DNA of 64,000 bases from Adiantum capillus-veneris (lineage: Eukaryota; Streptophyta; Polypodiopsida; Polypodiales; Pteridaceae). Shown here in pieces: positions 46,683 through 56,260 of this stretch (its first letter is position 1; every line of letters starts with the position of its first letter). The position numbers and the translations under genes were made by a program. The notes under the pieces are model-generated. The model made no database searches. It worked only from the letters and a program-made list of their open reading frames with translations, and had not been told where the DNA came from. The stretch covers positions 62,206,119-62,270,118 of the forward strand of contig CM043952.1 in the NCBI GenBank assembly GCA_014529385.2, in the 5' to 3' direction.

Positions 46683-48643
46683 GACTGGAGCAGTATGAGT
46701 GCCTCTTTCAATTTCTTGAATGATTCCTCACACTCCTCTGTCCATTCAAAGTTCACTATTAGCCTGTAAAGTGGTTGGCCTATTATAGCGTACATGTAAA
46801 TGAATCGTCTATAATATCCGCAATGTCCCATAAAGCTCTGTACTTGTTTCGCATTGGTTGGTCTAGGCATATCCACTATAACTTTTATCTTCTCTAAATT
46901 CGTGGATATTCCGTTTTGTGAGACAATATGTCCCAGAATTCTGCCCTGTCGAACCATAAACACACATTTCTCAGGATTGAGACAAATGCGATATGTCCTA
47001 CATTTCTCAAATGCTTTTCTTAGGTGTTCTAGATGCTCATCTCTCAGAAGAGAATGTACACATAAGTCATCCATGTATATTTCTAGAAACAACCTTAAGT
47101 ATTCTTTGAAAGCATGCGTCATCAGCCTTTGGAAGGTTGCGGGAGCATTGGTTAGACCAAAAGGCATAACCCGATAAGCATAAATTCCCCACTCCGTTGC
47201 AAAAGCTGTTTTATGTTGATCTGCCGGTGCTATGGCTAGCTGGTTATATCCTGAAAAACCATCAAGAAAGGAGTATGTTGTTTTCCCTGAGACACGCTCT
47301 AGAACATGATCAGTTATCGGCAAGGGATAATTGTCCCTGATTGTTGCAGCATTCACTTTCTTTAAGTTGACACACACTCGGAGTTTTCCGTTCTTCTTGG
47401 GTACCACCACAATTGGAGATACCCAATCGGTGTGTTCAATCTCGTATATGAATTCAGCTTCCATTAGCTTATCTATCTCTTCTTTGATTCGCTTAGCAAA
47501 CATATCATTATATGTGTATGGTCTCTGTCTGCTAGGCTTTGCATCTTGTTTTAGTGGGATTGTGTGTTGGCATATCGATGGGTCAACTCCCTTTAAGTCC
47601 TTATAAGACCATCCAAACACATCCCTGTACTCTCTGAGAAGACTCAAAAGTCTCTCTTCCTCGCCTGGAGACAAATATGTGGCAATGTACACCGGTCTAG
47701 GTGTCTCACCTGGAGCTGCTAAATCAACTTTTTTTGCATCCTCCGGTCCGTCATAAGATTCGTTCGCCTTTCTCTCTCGAATAGGTTGGGTTAATGCCAC
47801 CTTCCTATCCTCTATTGTGAATTTCCTATAGTGAGAGGGAACATCCATGTTTTCCTTGATTTTGGCGTTTTCGTCCTCTCCACTCTCAATATCTGTCGTC
47901 CAAACTTCTTTCAGAGTTTTCTTGAGCTCTCTGTACTTGTTTCTACGTTCTAACTTGGACTCCGTGTGTTCTCTGTTGCGCTTGTTCTTTTCTGATTTTT
48001 CTGTTTCAGTTTTCGTTTCATTCCTTTGAACTTGATTTCTTGAGCTTCTTTTGTCTTTTCGTAAGCTCTTTTGATCATTGCCTCTCATTCTTCCAGAAAT
48101 ATTGTCCTTAACACAATCTTCCGCCCTTACTAGCATTAGGAATTGATTTTTTCCTCTTATTCTAGGCATCGGATTGATTCTAACCCCCTTTGTTTTTCTC
48201 TTTGCTCTATAGCGTTTCTGGCGTTGTTTAGTTTGGTTCGGAAAATCATAAAATCGGACATCCGTTATAGTTTCTTCATTTCCGCTTGAATTGTCCGTTG
48301 ACTCGATGTCTGCTTCATTTCCCCACTCTGGATGATCGGGAATGTCGTGAAACACCTCTTCTACATCTTCCTTTTCCAGTGTATCGTTCTTTTCAGTTTC
48401 TTTTTCGAGTGTAGTTCTCAGCATGAAGTACGGAACCACGTCGTACCCGTCCTTGTCGCAAAATTTTGTTGTGGGACCATCCGGAATTGCACAAACATCT
48501 AGGGTTGCTAGAATGTGTGTCCATTCTAATGGTTCAAGCGTATCCTCTGGAAAGGGTTCTCCTATATAAGTTTCGTCTTTGATAGCCCTTTCTAAAACAT
48601 ATTCTTCTCGCCTCAGACTTCCACATTTCGAGGCTCCACACAT
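46679..48643 (-). CDS. Reverse transcriptase of the giant element
   Basis: 654 residues. The first 300 are an acidic then lysine-rich linker not seen in the other elements here. Residues about 300-400 carry the gypsy RT approach (YLSPGEEERLLSLLREYRD, DPSICQHTIPL). The catalytic domain has VVPKKNGKLRVCV, YSFLDGFSGYNQ (D461), VMPFGLTNAPATFQRLM and the YMDD loop (523-526), then GHCGYYRRFIYMYA of the thumb. All RT catalytic residues are present. It is separated from protease only by an in-frame TAG (48644-48646) followed at once by ATG, so the two are one frame. Confidence 0.95.
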   Translation of the reverse strand: MCGASKCGSLRREEYVLERAIKDETYIGEPFPEDTLEPLEWTHILATLDVCAIPDGPTTKFCDKDGYDVVPYFMLRTTLEKETEKNDTLEKEDVEEVFHDIPDHPEWGNEADIESTDNSSGNEETITDVRFYDFPNQTKQRQKRYRAKRKTKGVRINPMPRIRGKNQFLMLVRAEDCVKDNISGRMRGNDQKSLRKDKRSSRNQVQRNETKTETEKSEKNKRNREHTESKLERRNKYRELKKTLKEVWTTDIESGEDENAKIKENMDVPSHYRKFTIEDRKVALTQPIRERKANESYDGPEDAKKVDLAAPGETPRPVYIATYLSPGEEERLLSLLREYRDVFGWSYKDLKGVDPSICQHTIPLKQDAKPSRQRPYTYNDMFAKRIKEEIDKLMEAEFIYEIEHTDWVSPIVVVPKKNGKLRVCVNLKKVNAATIRDNYPLPITDHVLERVSGKTTYSFLDGFSGYNQLAIAPADQHKTAFATEWGIYAYRVMPFGLTNAPATFQRLMTHAFKEYLRLFLEIYMDDLCVHSLLRDEHLEHLRKAFEKCRTYRICLNPEKCVFMVRQGRILGHIVSQNGISTNLEKIKVIVDMPRPTNAKQVQSFMGHCGYYRRFIYMYAIIGQPLYRLIVNFEWTEECEESFKKLKEALILLQS

Positions 48644-49642
48644 CTATAACTCCTTGGGCTTACCTAACCAAGCTGGAAATTCGGATTCCGCCAAAGTAGC
48701 TGAATCAAACTCCTCTACCGGTGTTCGGTTCACATCTTTGTAGCTATGGTCTCTCAGGTTCACACGTGTAGTGGTTTCCATATTTCTCAGGTATATGTGA
48801 TCGTAGCCCCAATCCTGGACCATTTTCAACTGTCTCATGAATGGTCTTCCTAGTATGATATCATAGTTATTCTCCTTGCCAAAATCAACAATAGCAAAAG
48901 TATGTTCGTATTCAATGCCGCAAGAAGTTACTACGACTTTCTCTAATAACCCCATAGGTTTCTCCATGTGTCCATCTGCTAATTGGAGTTTCAACCTAGT
49001 CTTCCTTATTGCTGGTTTCCCCCATTTTTTCCAGATTTCTTTTGTAGCAATGGCTACCCCAGCTCCGCTGTCTAATATTGCCATCGTGTTCACGCCTTGG
49101 AATTCAACTGGTAAGGTTGTATTCCCCTCTTCACCTTCGCAATACTCTCCGACCTTGTTTAAGGGTACAGGCTTAGCGTTTTTTTGTGGTTTGCTCAGCT
49201 CTTGTATACCCTCTTGCAGTCTCGATGTTGGGTCTTTTATCCCAAATTTCTCCAAGCATTTTCCTACAGTGGTCCACATATGTGGTCTTAGCCTCAAAAG
49301 ATCAGCTAGAGTGATAGTGCATGTCACTGGTGTTGACAAGATCTCTATCAATCCTTGCGAGTCCATGACTTTTTCTGATGAGATTCTTTGTGAGGGAAGT
49401 GCTCTAATCTCGGATTTTGCTTCATACTCTCCTAAGTATGAAGGTAAGGTATTAAGTGAATGAGGTTTTCTCTCCATTGTTCTAACAGAGCCCCCATCTC
49501 CCCAGTAAGATTGCAGATCCAAGTCCACTTGAGATCCTACCTCAAATTCCACTATGGGAGGATTCCTGATGTCCTTTTCCCAATTTGTCTGATTAGCTTG
49601 GCAACTTAGCTCGTTTGCAATGTTTGCCTCTCTCGTTTGCAA
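48644..49642 (-). CDS. Protease of the giant element
   Basis: 332 residues, in frame with RT and shifted +1 relative to gag, with about 50 bp of overlap with gag. The retropepsin motif AILDSGAGVAIAT has D191-S-G-A, and the second block YDIILGRPFMRQLKMVQDWG lies about 80 residues later. This protease would mature the gag-pol polyprotein. The gag overlap suggests a programmed frameshift or an old indel; the sequence cannot tell which. Confidence 0.92.
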   Translation of the reverse strand: MQTREANIANELSCQANQTNWEKDIRNPPIVEFEVGSQVDLDLQSYWGDGGSVRTMERKPHSLNTLPSYLGEYEAKSEIRALPSQRISSEKVMDSQGLIEILSTPVTCTITLADLLRLRPHMWTTVGKCLEKFGIKDPTSRLQEGIQELSKPQKNAKPVPLNKVGEYCEGEEGNTTLPVEFQGVNTMAILDSGAGVAIATKEIWKKWGKPAIRKTRLKLQLADGHMEKPMGLLEKVVVTSCGIEYEHTFAIVDFGKENNYDIILGRPFMRQLKMVQDWGYDHIYLRNMETTTRVNLRDHSYKDVNRTPVEEFDSATLAESEFPAWLGKPKEL

Positions 49643-52600
49643 AGTTTGCCTCTCTCACTTGTTTCCAAAATTCATTGTAATCCTCATCTCTTCCGTAAGA
49701 CCTCTGTATGACTGGATGAAAACTCTCTATCTCCTGATCGGTTGTGTTCAATACTATGCGGTCATCCTTGTGTGTATCTTCAGGCTTTTGTGCACTGGGA
49801 GTCTTTTCAGCTACCCGTGAAATGATAGTCTCTTGCTGAATTGGGTTTTCCGTTCCACAATTCATTGTTTCTCTTGGTGGTTCTAATAAGGCTTGTGCAG
49901 TCTCGATCATTCTCTGGCACATTTCAAGTCTCTGCTTTTCCAATTCCGCGTTTGGGTATGTCATCCACCTCTGTTCTTGTGTTTGGTTGTTCTTTAACCT
50001 AGCTTCGGAAGCTCTCATCAGTGTGTCCAATGGTTCGTGTACTTTGTCGACTAGCACTGATCCCCCTGAGCTTAAGCTCGTTGTTTCTTTGCCACTCTTT
50101 TGTTTCGTTCTTTCCGGACTCATCTCTCGTTTCCCGTTTTGACTCTCAAGTTTTTCTAATCTATCTTTAGTTTGCTTTAGTTCCTCAGCTAGAATAGCAT
50201 CTTCACGTTCTTTTCTCAACTTCATGCGTGCTTTTCTAGCTTTCCATGTGTTTCTCTGTCTCCGCGGTCCTTGACTAACCACTTCAGTCGCTAACTTTCC
50301 ATTCTCAGGTTCTCTAGTGGTTTTCTTAGCTTGAGCTCTAGTAACAACTTGCGTTGGTATCAGAGTTTCATTTTCAGACCCACTGCTGGTAGGAATAGTT
50401 TCTAGCATATTCAATGTCGTCTTTTGCACTTTGTTTGGATTCTTTGAACAATCCTCAATGAAGTGAGTAACCCCACACTCAGTGCAATAAGCGTTAATTC
50501 TAATGATTTCCGTATGTGGACAAACATTCATCAGATGGTCACCTCCACACTTGTAACAGGGTCCTAGTGCTCGTCTTGGTCCCACTTGATTCGTTCTTTG
50601 TGGATAGGATGGTCTTTGTCCCGTTAACCCTCCATGAGCTATGAACATCAATGTTCTTGCGTCCAAATTGTATCTCTCTTCATCAGAAGCACTTGTAACT
50701 GTTGGTGTTCCAACATTCCCAATCATGCCCCATGGTTCTGGTTGTTTGGGTTCTTCTGGTGGGTAATACACAGTTGGAGACATGTGTGCACCAGATTCTT
50801 CATAATAGGCTTGAACAGGCACTAAGGCTTGTTCTTCCTGATTCTCTAAGGTTGGTGCATATCTAATGCCCACTGGTCTTGCTCCTGGTAAAGGTGGTTG
50901 TTGTCCCAATACCGGTTGCGGTCTTTCTATCCCCATAGGTCCTGGTACATTTCCCGTTGGATATCGAGGTACTGGATGTACCTGAGGTGGTGCTAATTGA
51001 GCAGGAGGTGCATATTGACGCTCCCTTACATACCCTTTGTTGTAATAGCACTCCTCTGTTGGATGGTTTGTCCATTTTTGTTCAATAGCACACCATTTCA
51101 GTGGTTTTGGCAATGGTTTTTGGTATGGTGCCGTCCTTTTTAGAGCATCTTCTATCATTTGCTCTACATTTGGCATGGTTGTTGTTTGAACATTCTTTTT
51201 AGTGGTAGTCTCGCTCGCTATGGAGGAAGAGCTACTGGATGCAAAATCTGTATCCGTTGACACCTCTCCATAAACCGTACAGTTATCCACTAAGTACAAT
51301 GCTTCTCTCGTTACTTGCTCGAAACTTGTACAAGCTTTCAAGTGCAAGTCCTTCTTGAGAGTGTCGTTTCTCAATCCTTCAATAAAGAGAACAGATAGTA
51401 TGTCATCTTGTGGTCGTTCACGTACTAGACATCTCTCAATGTATTGTTTGAAGCGAAGTGAAGCTTCCTTCACTTTTTCGTGTTCCCTCTGTTTAAAAGC
51501 ATACATTTGTGAGACCGTATTGTGCTTAATCCCTCGTTTTGAGAATTCCTCAGCAAACTCTCTTAGCAAATGGTCACTGTCATGGAATCCCCCTCTGTTC
51601 AGTGGTTGAAACCATGTCAATGCCGTACCTTCTAGAGTAAGACCAAATCCCTCGTATTGTGTATGGAAATCTGTTATCTGCTCAGCTCTTAAGACTTGCT
51701 TAAAGAGTGACACATGTGCATACGGATCTCCTGAACCACCATACTTCTTTGGCATACACTTGGCTACTTGAGATGGTCTCATACTTCTATGGTCTGCTAC
51801 CAATCTCATTGCTCCTGTGTCCCGACTAAAGCTTTCTCTAGCATCATGGACTTCATGGGTTACCCTTGTCGGTTCCCCTGCCCTGAGTCTACTACTAGGA
51901 GGTAAATGTTCCGCTTCGAACCTTGGACCTGGAGTGGTATACGTGGGGATTGGAACTGCACTACCTCGATTCGTATCCATTGACTCTCTGGAATGTAAAG
52001 ATCCCATTGGTCCGGGCTTCGAGTACTGAGGTTGACTGAAAGAGTCAGCAGCCTGAGTTCTTTGTCCTCCTGTTGTCATTGGGTTTTGCACTCCATTTGT
52101 TGGTCCTGGTCTTTGTGAGCTAGAAGTAACATAATACTGATGTAGTGGTCCCCCAAAGTATGTATATCCTTCTAATTCTTTCTTGCCCATTGTTGAGTAT
52201 TGCCTCCCATACTTGTCGTAAGCGGCAATTTTCACTTCCGATCCCTCTGTGTAGGTAAAGAAATAAAGTCTTTTTTGGTCTGTCAACTCTCCGGTGTAGG
52301 GTTCTTCACATCTATAATAGAGATCTTGCTCCCCATTATTATATTTGTATAGCCCCACATAGATGTTATCAGTGTTGATCCTTGTAGTTTCATTCTCTCT
52401 TCTTAACCTCGCATCAGGGAAGTTCATTATTGGTGCTTTCTCCTCAAGTTCTTCATCTACTTTGGTTTTGGTGCCCATCAATCCCCACTTGTCCACAATG
52501 TTAGGGTTTAGGACTACCAAGTACATGGTACCCTCGTCATCTAGATATCTATCTCCGCTATAGTTCACAGGCACTAAGTCCTTGAACTCACTAGGTCTAT

Positions 52601-52943
52601 CTTCTATCTTTACACAATAGCGGTCCATTCCATCTTTGTAGATCTTGGCACCTTGCTCATTGTCGTACTGGTATTTTATGAACAATAGCTTCATTGTGGC
52701 GGAAGGGTTTGATGATCCTGCTACCATATTTTCTCTGTTGTTCAGGTTCAAGTGTTCCAAGTGTTCGGTGAAAATCTTGTAAGATCTCTCCGAAGAAGTA
52801 TCAGAAACACTTCCTTCAAAGATCGGCTCTAATGGTTGCACCCAACTTTGGTTTACACTTCCCTCGGTTAATATGACACTTGCTTGTTCCCCTTGTTTTG
52901 GTTGGTTATTCTGGAGATTCCTGCCCAATCTCAAATTCATCAA
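49593..52943 (-). CDS. Gag of the giant element with a long N-terminal extension
   Basis: 1116 residues, open throughout. Residues about 395-555 are the retrotransposon gag (capsid) domain (VSLFKQVLRAEQITDF, TALTWFQPLNR, LREFAEEFSKRG, FIEGLRNDTLKKDL). A histidine/cysteine block WCAIEQKWTNHPTEEC lies at about 617-632. Two zinc knuckles with a C-x2-C-x3-H-x4-C pattern follow (CYKCGGDHLMNVC at about 795, CTECGVTHFIEDC at about 819), then a charged coiled-coil tail. Residues 84-272 are a compact aromatic-rich segment (YLVVLNPNIVDKWGLMG, LYFFTYTEGSEVKIAAYDKYG) that I do not recognise from gypsy gags. A Pro/Gly-rich linker follows it. Confidence 0.9.
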   Translation of the reverse strand: MMNLRLGRNLQNNQPKQGEQASVILTEGSVNQSWVQPLEPIFEGSVSDTSSERSYKIFTEHLEHLNLNNRENMVAGSSNPSATMKLLFIKYQYDNEQGAKIYKDGMDRYCVKIEDRPSEFKDLVPVNYSGDRYLDDEGTMYLVVLNPNIVDKWGLMGTKTKVDEELEEKAPIMNFPDARLRRENETTRINTDNIYVGLYKYNNGEQDLYYRCEEPYTGELTDQKRLYFFTYTEGSEVKIAAYDKYGRQYSTMGKKELEGYTYFGGPLHQYYVTSSSQRPGPTNGVQNPMTTGGQRTQAADSFSQPQYSKPGPMGSLHSRESMDTNRGSAVPIPTYTTPGPRFEAEHLPPSSRLRAGEPTRVTHEVHDARESFSRDTGAMRLVADHRSMRPSQVAKCMPKKYGGSGDPYAHVSLFKQVLRAEQITDFHTQYEGFGLTLEGTALTWFQPLNRGGFHDSDHLLREFAEEFSKRGIKHNTVSQMYAFKQREHEKVKEASLRFKQYIERCLVRERPQDDILSVLFIEGLRNDTLKKDLHLKACTSFEQVTREALYLVDNCTVYGEVSTDTDFASSSSSSIASETTTKKNVQTTTMPNVEQMIEDALKRTAPYQKPLPKPLKWCAIEQKWTNHPTEECYYNKGYVRERQYAPPAQLAPPQVHPVPRYPTGNVPGPMGIERPQPVLGQQPPLPGARPVGIRYAPTLENQEEQALVPVQAYYEESGAHMSPTVYYPPEEPKQPEPWGMIGNVGTPTVTSASDEERYNLDARTLMFIAHGGLTGQRPSYPQRTNQVGPRRALGPCYKCGGDHLMNVCPHTEIIRINAYCTECGVTHFIEDCSKNPNKVQKTTLNMLETIPTSSGSENETLIPTQVVTRAQAKKTTREPENGKLATEVVSQGPRRQRNTWKARKARMKLRKEREDAILAEELKQTKDRLEKLESQNGKREMSPERTKQKSGKETTSLSSGGSVLVDKVHEPLDTLMRASEARLKNNQTQEQRWMTYPNAELEKQRLEMCQRMIETAQALLEPPRETMNCGTENPIQQETIISRVAEKTPSAQKPEDTHKDDRIVLNTTDQEIESFHPVIQRSYGRDEDYNEFWKQVREANFANERGKHCKRAKLPS

Positions 52944-53107
52944 TTCCCCTAAAGGACTTTAACTTTTCCGTCTCGGCAATTTGTTTTCCCAAGTTTTTGT
53001 GGTCAGAAATGATCCAAACTGATTGATACTTGGTCAATTGTTTAATCTTGTCAGTTGGACAACTTCTGTTTCATCAAGTGAGAATTTTGTTGCAGTTATG
53101 CTAAAAA

Positions 53108-53826
53108 AGACATTATACGCGTATGATGTCTTTTTTCACAGATTTGGACTATTTTGGTTATGCTCACTCTCAGTAGCCCCCTTATGCTCTGTCCACTCAC
53201 AAAATTCAGTTTGAACTCTGTTTGAGCAAGTTATGGCTAATTTAGGCTTTTCTTGGCAATTTTCCGCTTTTGACTTGTTTTGGGTCAATTGTGATCCAAA
53301 TGGGATGAAACTTGAAATATAATCTCTAGACAGCTATTACAATGGATCTGTGTTGGCAAAGTATCAAAATATGTCCAAAATTAGGTCAAAGACATCATAC
53401 ACGTATGATGTCTTTTTCATCAATTTGGGTCAGGACTTGATATTTATGCTTTCTACAGTGTTTGTAACAATCTTGTCAGGTCAGATATCAAAAATAAGCA
53501 GTGGATGTGCTAAAAGACATTATACGCGTATGATGTCTTTTGTCCCAGATTTTGACTATTCTTGGTTTTAAGCCTTCTCCAATGTTTATAATTGAGTTTC
53601 AAGTGTTTTTGTCAGGTTTGAATGTAAAAACGAGATCTGAATCCAAAATTTCCTATTCTTTGCGTTTCTTGGACTCCGGCTTGTCTTTTTGGGTTTCTTT
53701 GAGTGTTAATGCTCTTGTTTTAAGTTGACATTAGGGTATAACCCCCCTTTTGAACACTCTGGTAAAGTCAAAATTTCTGTTTTAGTCTTTGTTTGGTCAT
53801 TTAAACATCATACGCGTATGATGTCT
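53108..53826 (-). repeat. Palindrome array in the 5' untranslated region of the giant element
   Basis: Four copies of the same palindromic site as in the 3' array start at 53108, 53390, 53515 and 53803. Spacings are 282, 125 and 288 bp, the same 2-1-2 pattern of a roughly 140-bp unit seen at 41005-41731. Copy 53390 has ACACGT in place of ACGCGT. Copies 53108 and 53515 have the ATTATAC variant also found at 41708. The array lies between gag and the primer site, so it would be in the leader RNA. Confidence 0.95.
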
Positions 53827-54347
53827 AAAGTTGCAGATTATTTCCAGTTTTTTGGCACAGAATCCTTCCTAAAGCTTTCTCAAGTGCTTAGCAACTCCCA
53901 GATACACAGAAAATTTCTCTGACTTTTGTTTATTGCAAGTTTCACTACTAACTCGACGGTTTAGTGATCTAACATGCAATCACCCATATCAAGCAAATAC
54001 TCCAATGATTACTAGCTCTAGATCACGATCAAATGAAGTCCTACCTAAGCTAGTCCTAATCATAAAATGGGTTTGGTAATTGTGATTTTAAAGAGATCCA
54101 CTGTCACTCACGGACTAGCAAATTCTTCTTCTATCAACAACTACTCAACACCAACAAAACAACAAACAAATCTAAGCTAAACTAAAAATACTGTCAACAC
54201 GGAAGACCCAGGAATACCCCACTTCCTAGTATCTCTCGAGATCTTCGGAGTCCACCACTCCTAGATCTTTTCTAACTAAAGTATACAAAGTATTTTATAC
54301 GACTCACCTCGTAGGATTAGTCTAAGGTCACCTACTTAGGGCTCTCG
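53827..54347 (-). other. Leader between primer site and palindrome array
   Basis: Non-coding on the minus strand. No open frame or domain is supported. Confidence 0.6.
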
Positions 54348-54365
54348 TCCCCGGCAACGGCGCCA
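54348..54365 (-). promoter_or_regulatory. Primer-binding site of the giant element
   Basis: The minus strand reads TGGCGCCGTTGCCGGGGA two bases after the LTR end. This is the primer site reported for Athila-type elements, complementary to tRNA-Asp. Confidence 0.93.
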
Positions 54366-54367
54366 AA

Positions 54368-55305
54368 TGTTAAGGCGGTTACGCCGCTAGCGGAAGCTAA
54401 ATAGCGAGAACTCAACCAACAACAGAATTTGTCAGACGAGGACGGAGCTTGACCCGCAGGCACATGGAAACAATTAGGTGGGTGTCAAATCACCTACTCG
54501 ACCTTCTAATGACAATCACTACTAAGGAAATCAAATCTAAGTTCTAAAATACGCAGGTGACTGAAATCCGTACTACGAACGAATGCTATACGAAACAAGA
54601 TCTAGAATCATTGAATCGATCTCAAACTCAAGGGGAAGTCTATACACTAGGTAAGAACAACACCCTAAAGACTTGAACTGCAAAATCAACCTATAACCAC
54701 TCCGTGCGATAAACGCGTATGAAGACAGGCCGAAAAATACAGGTGATCGAAACTTGACCCCGATGGTACTAATGTGTAGCTCTACTCGTTGTGGTTCTAT
54801 AGTTATGCTGCACGCTCCATTCCGACACACGAGTTGGAAGAAAACTCACACCGAAGCTCGTAGGAACTTACCACACATAGAAGCCGATAGCGCGCACTCT
54901 TGGTATCTGTGCGTAGCTCTCACCGTTGCTAACACAATGGCGGTGTCGTTTCTCCAATGGCGGCTCCGTAGCTCGCGTAGCAAGTAGATAAGACTCTCAC
55001 TCTCTCTCTCTCTCTCAGACACATTCACGGTGCTCAAAAAACTCCCTTTGATTAATAATCTGCCCCCCTTAGGTTACAAAAACTTTGGCTTATATACCTC
55101 AGCCTTGGAGGTGAGAACATCTCTAACTAATTACATCAGCAAGTGAAATTACTTCGGGATTACAAGCTGGAAACTCAATTGAGTCCCGTTACTTAATGAA
55201 TAGCTCAAATCAAAATTAATGTCGGAAAGACATTTATTACAATCAATGGTTACAAAATGATGAGTGTGAGCAAAAATGTGGGTGTGATCCTCTGCTGGCT
55301 CAACA
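54368..55305 (-). repeat. 5' LTR of the giant gypsy element
   Basis: 938 bp. It contains a TATATAAG box on the minus strand (55090-55097) in the context GGTATATAAGCC. It is 33 bp longer than the 3' LTR because of a distinct block at about 55132-55190. Confidence 0.95.
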
Positions 55306-55310
55306 CACTT

Positions 55311-55906
55311 CAAAAGAAGAAGTAGTTTACAAAGGGATTAAACCCTTAATAGAGCTCCCACCTTGCTTCACTCTCACCACCTCACACTCACCTTGTTGCA
55401 TCAACTTCACACTATGACATGTGTGTAGAAATGGCCTCCTTTTATAGGCCAAAAGGGCTGCCCTCTCTCGTGAGAGGCAGCCATGTGTAGCCGCCCTTGT
55501 GTAGATAAGTCCAAATCGGACCCTCCAATCCGCCCATGTGTGGCCGCCCTTGAGAAGACAAATCCGCTTTTGAATTCGGCCACCGGCCATTGACTTCCAA
55601 CCACCGGCCACTGGCCATTGACTATCGGCCACCGGCCAACCGACGGTTGTTTTCCGACCACTTTCCGGCCACCGTCCGGCCATAATATTCCGGCAAAAAG
55701 GAATATTCCGGCCAGGGGGGGAAAGTCTCGGGGGCTTCCGCCCCCGAGGCCCCTAATGTTGCCCCTGATTTTTTACTGTGAAAATTTTGGTTTCCAGTGA
55801 GTGATTTTCCTTCATGCACAATGGCTTCTCCTCATAATGGGGGCCTTACAAATGTGTGCTTTTACCACAGAAAATTACAAGTGTAAATCAGGCTCCATAC
55901 TTAACA
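55311..55906 (-). repeat. Right part of the solo copia LTR
   Basis: Continues the copia LTR interrupted at 38229 after the CACTT duplication: TTTATAGGCC (the TATA box inverted, about 55440), the GGCCACCGGCC repeat region, and the terminal CCATACTTAACA at 55906. TTGCA follows, matching 38052-38056. The total solo LTR is about 770 bp, shorter than its relatives mainly through loss of the CT tract. Confidence 0.93.
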
Positions 55907-55911
55907 TTGCA

Positions 55912-56038
55912 TTGGCACCATGTAAAGTACATCTATAGTCCATTGACACCATGTAAAGTATACCTCTACTCCATTGTAATCCTTTGGTTGCTATAAACAG
56001 GCACACTCCTGATAGAAATTACTTGCATAGTGCATAGT

Positions 56039-56040
<2 letters not shown>
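55912..56040. repeat. Short direct repeat
   Basis: Two diverged copies of a block of about 33 bp containing TTGRCACCATGTAAAGTA, then unique DNA up to the GA microsatellite. Confidence 0.75.

Positions 56041-56098
<58 letters not shown>
56041..56098. repeat. (GA)n microsatellite
   Basis: 29 uninterrupted GA units. A second, shorter GA run lies at about 56621-56638. Confidence 0.97.
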
Positions 56099-56102
<4 letters not shown>

Positions 56103-56260
56103 ATAAGGAATGAGATATTGCAGCAATTTGGGAAAGAGTCCTCGAAAGTGATAGGGACCTAGAGTTGGGAAGTTGATGATGGACATAAAGAAAGAGGTTA
56201 CAGAAATAAATCAAAAGAGAAATGCATCTTGGGAAGAGACAAAAAGTGGGGTAGGGAACC

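Larger units (their letters stand above)
38230..55305 (-). mobile_element. Giant Ty3/gypsy element (Athila/Tat type), about 17 kb
   Basis: Flanked by identical CACTT at 38225-38229 and 55306-55310 inside the solo copia LTR. LTRs are 38230-39134 (3') and 54368-55305 (5') with TGTTGAGCC...CCTTAACA termini on the minus strand. Order on the minus strand: 5' LTR, primer site of tRNA-Asp type, palindrome array, gag, protease, RT, RNase H-integrase, second protease-like ORF, non-coding DNA, second palindrome array, accessory ORF, polypurine tract, 3' LTR. By eye the LTRs differ at about 14 positions over their first 620 bp plus one indel block, so the insertion is moderately old. Coding regions are long but carry a handful of stops and shifts. 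Confidence 0.95.
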
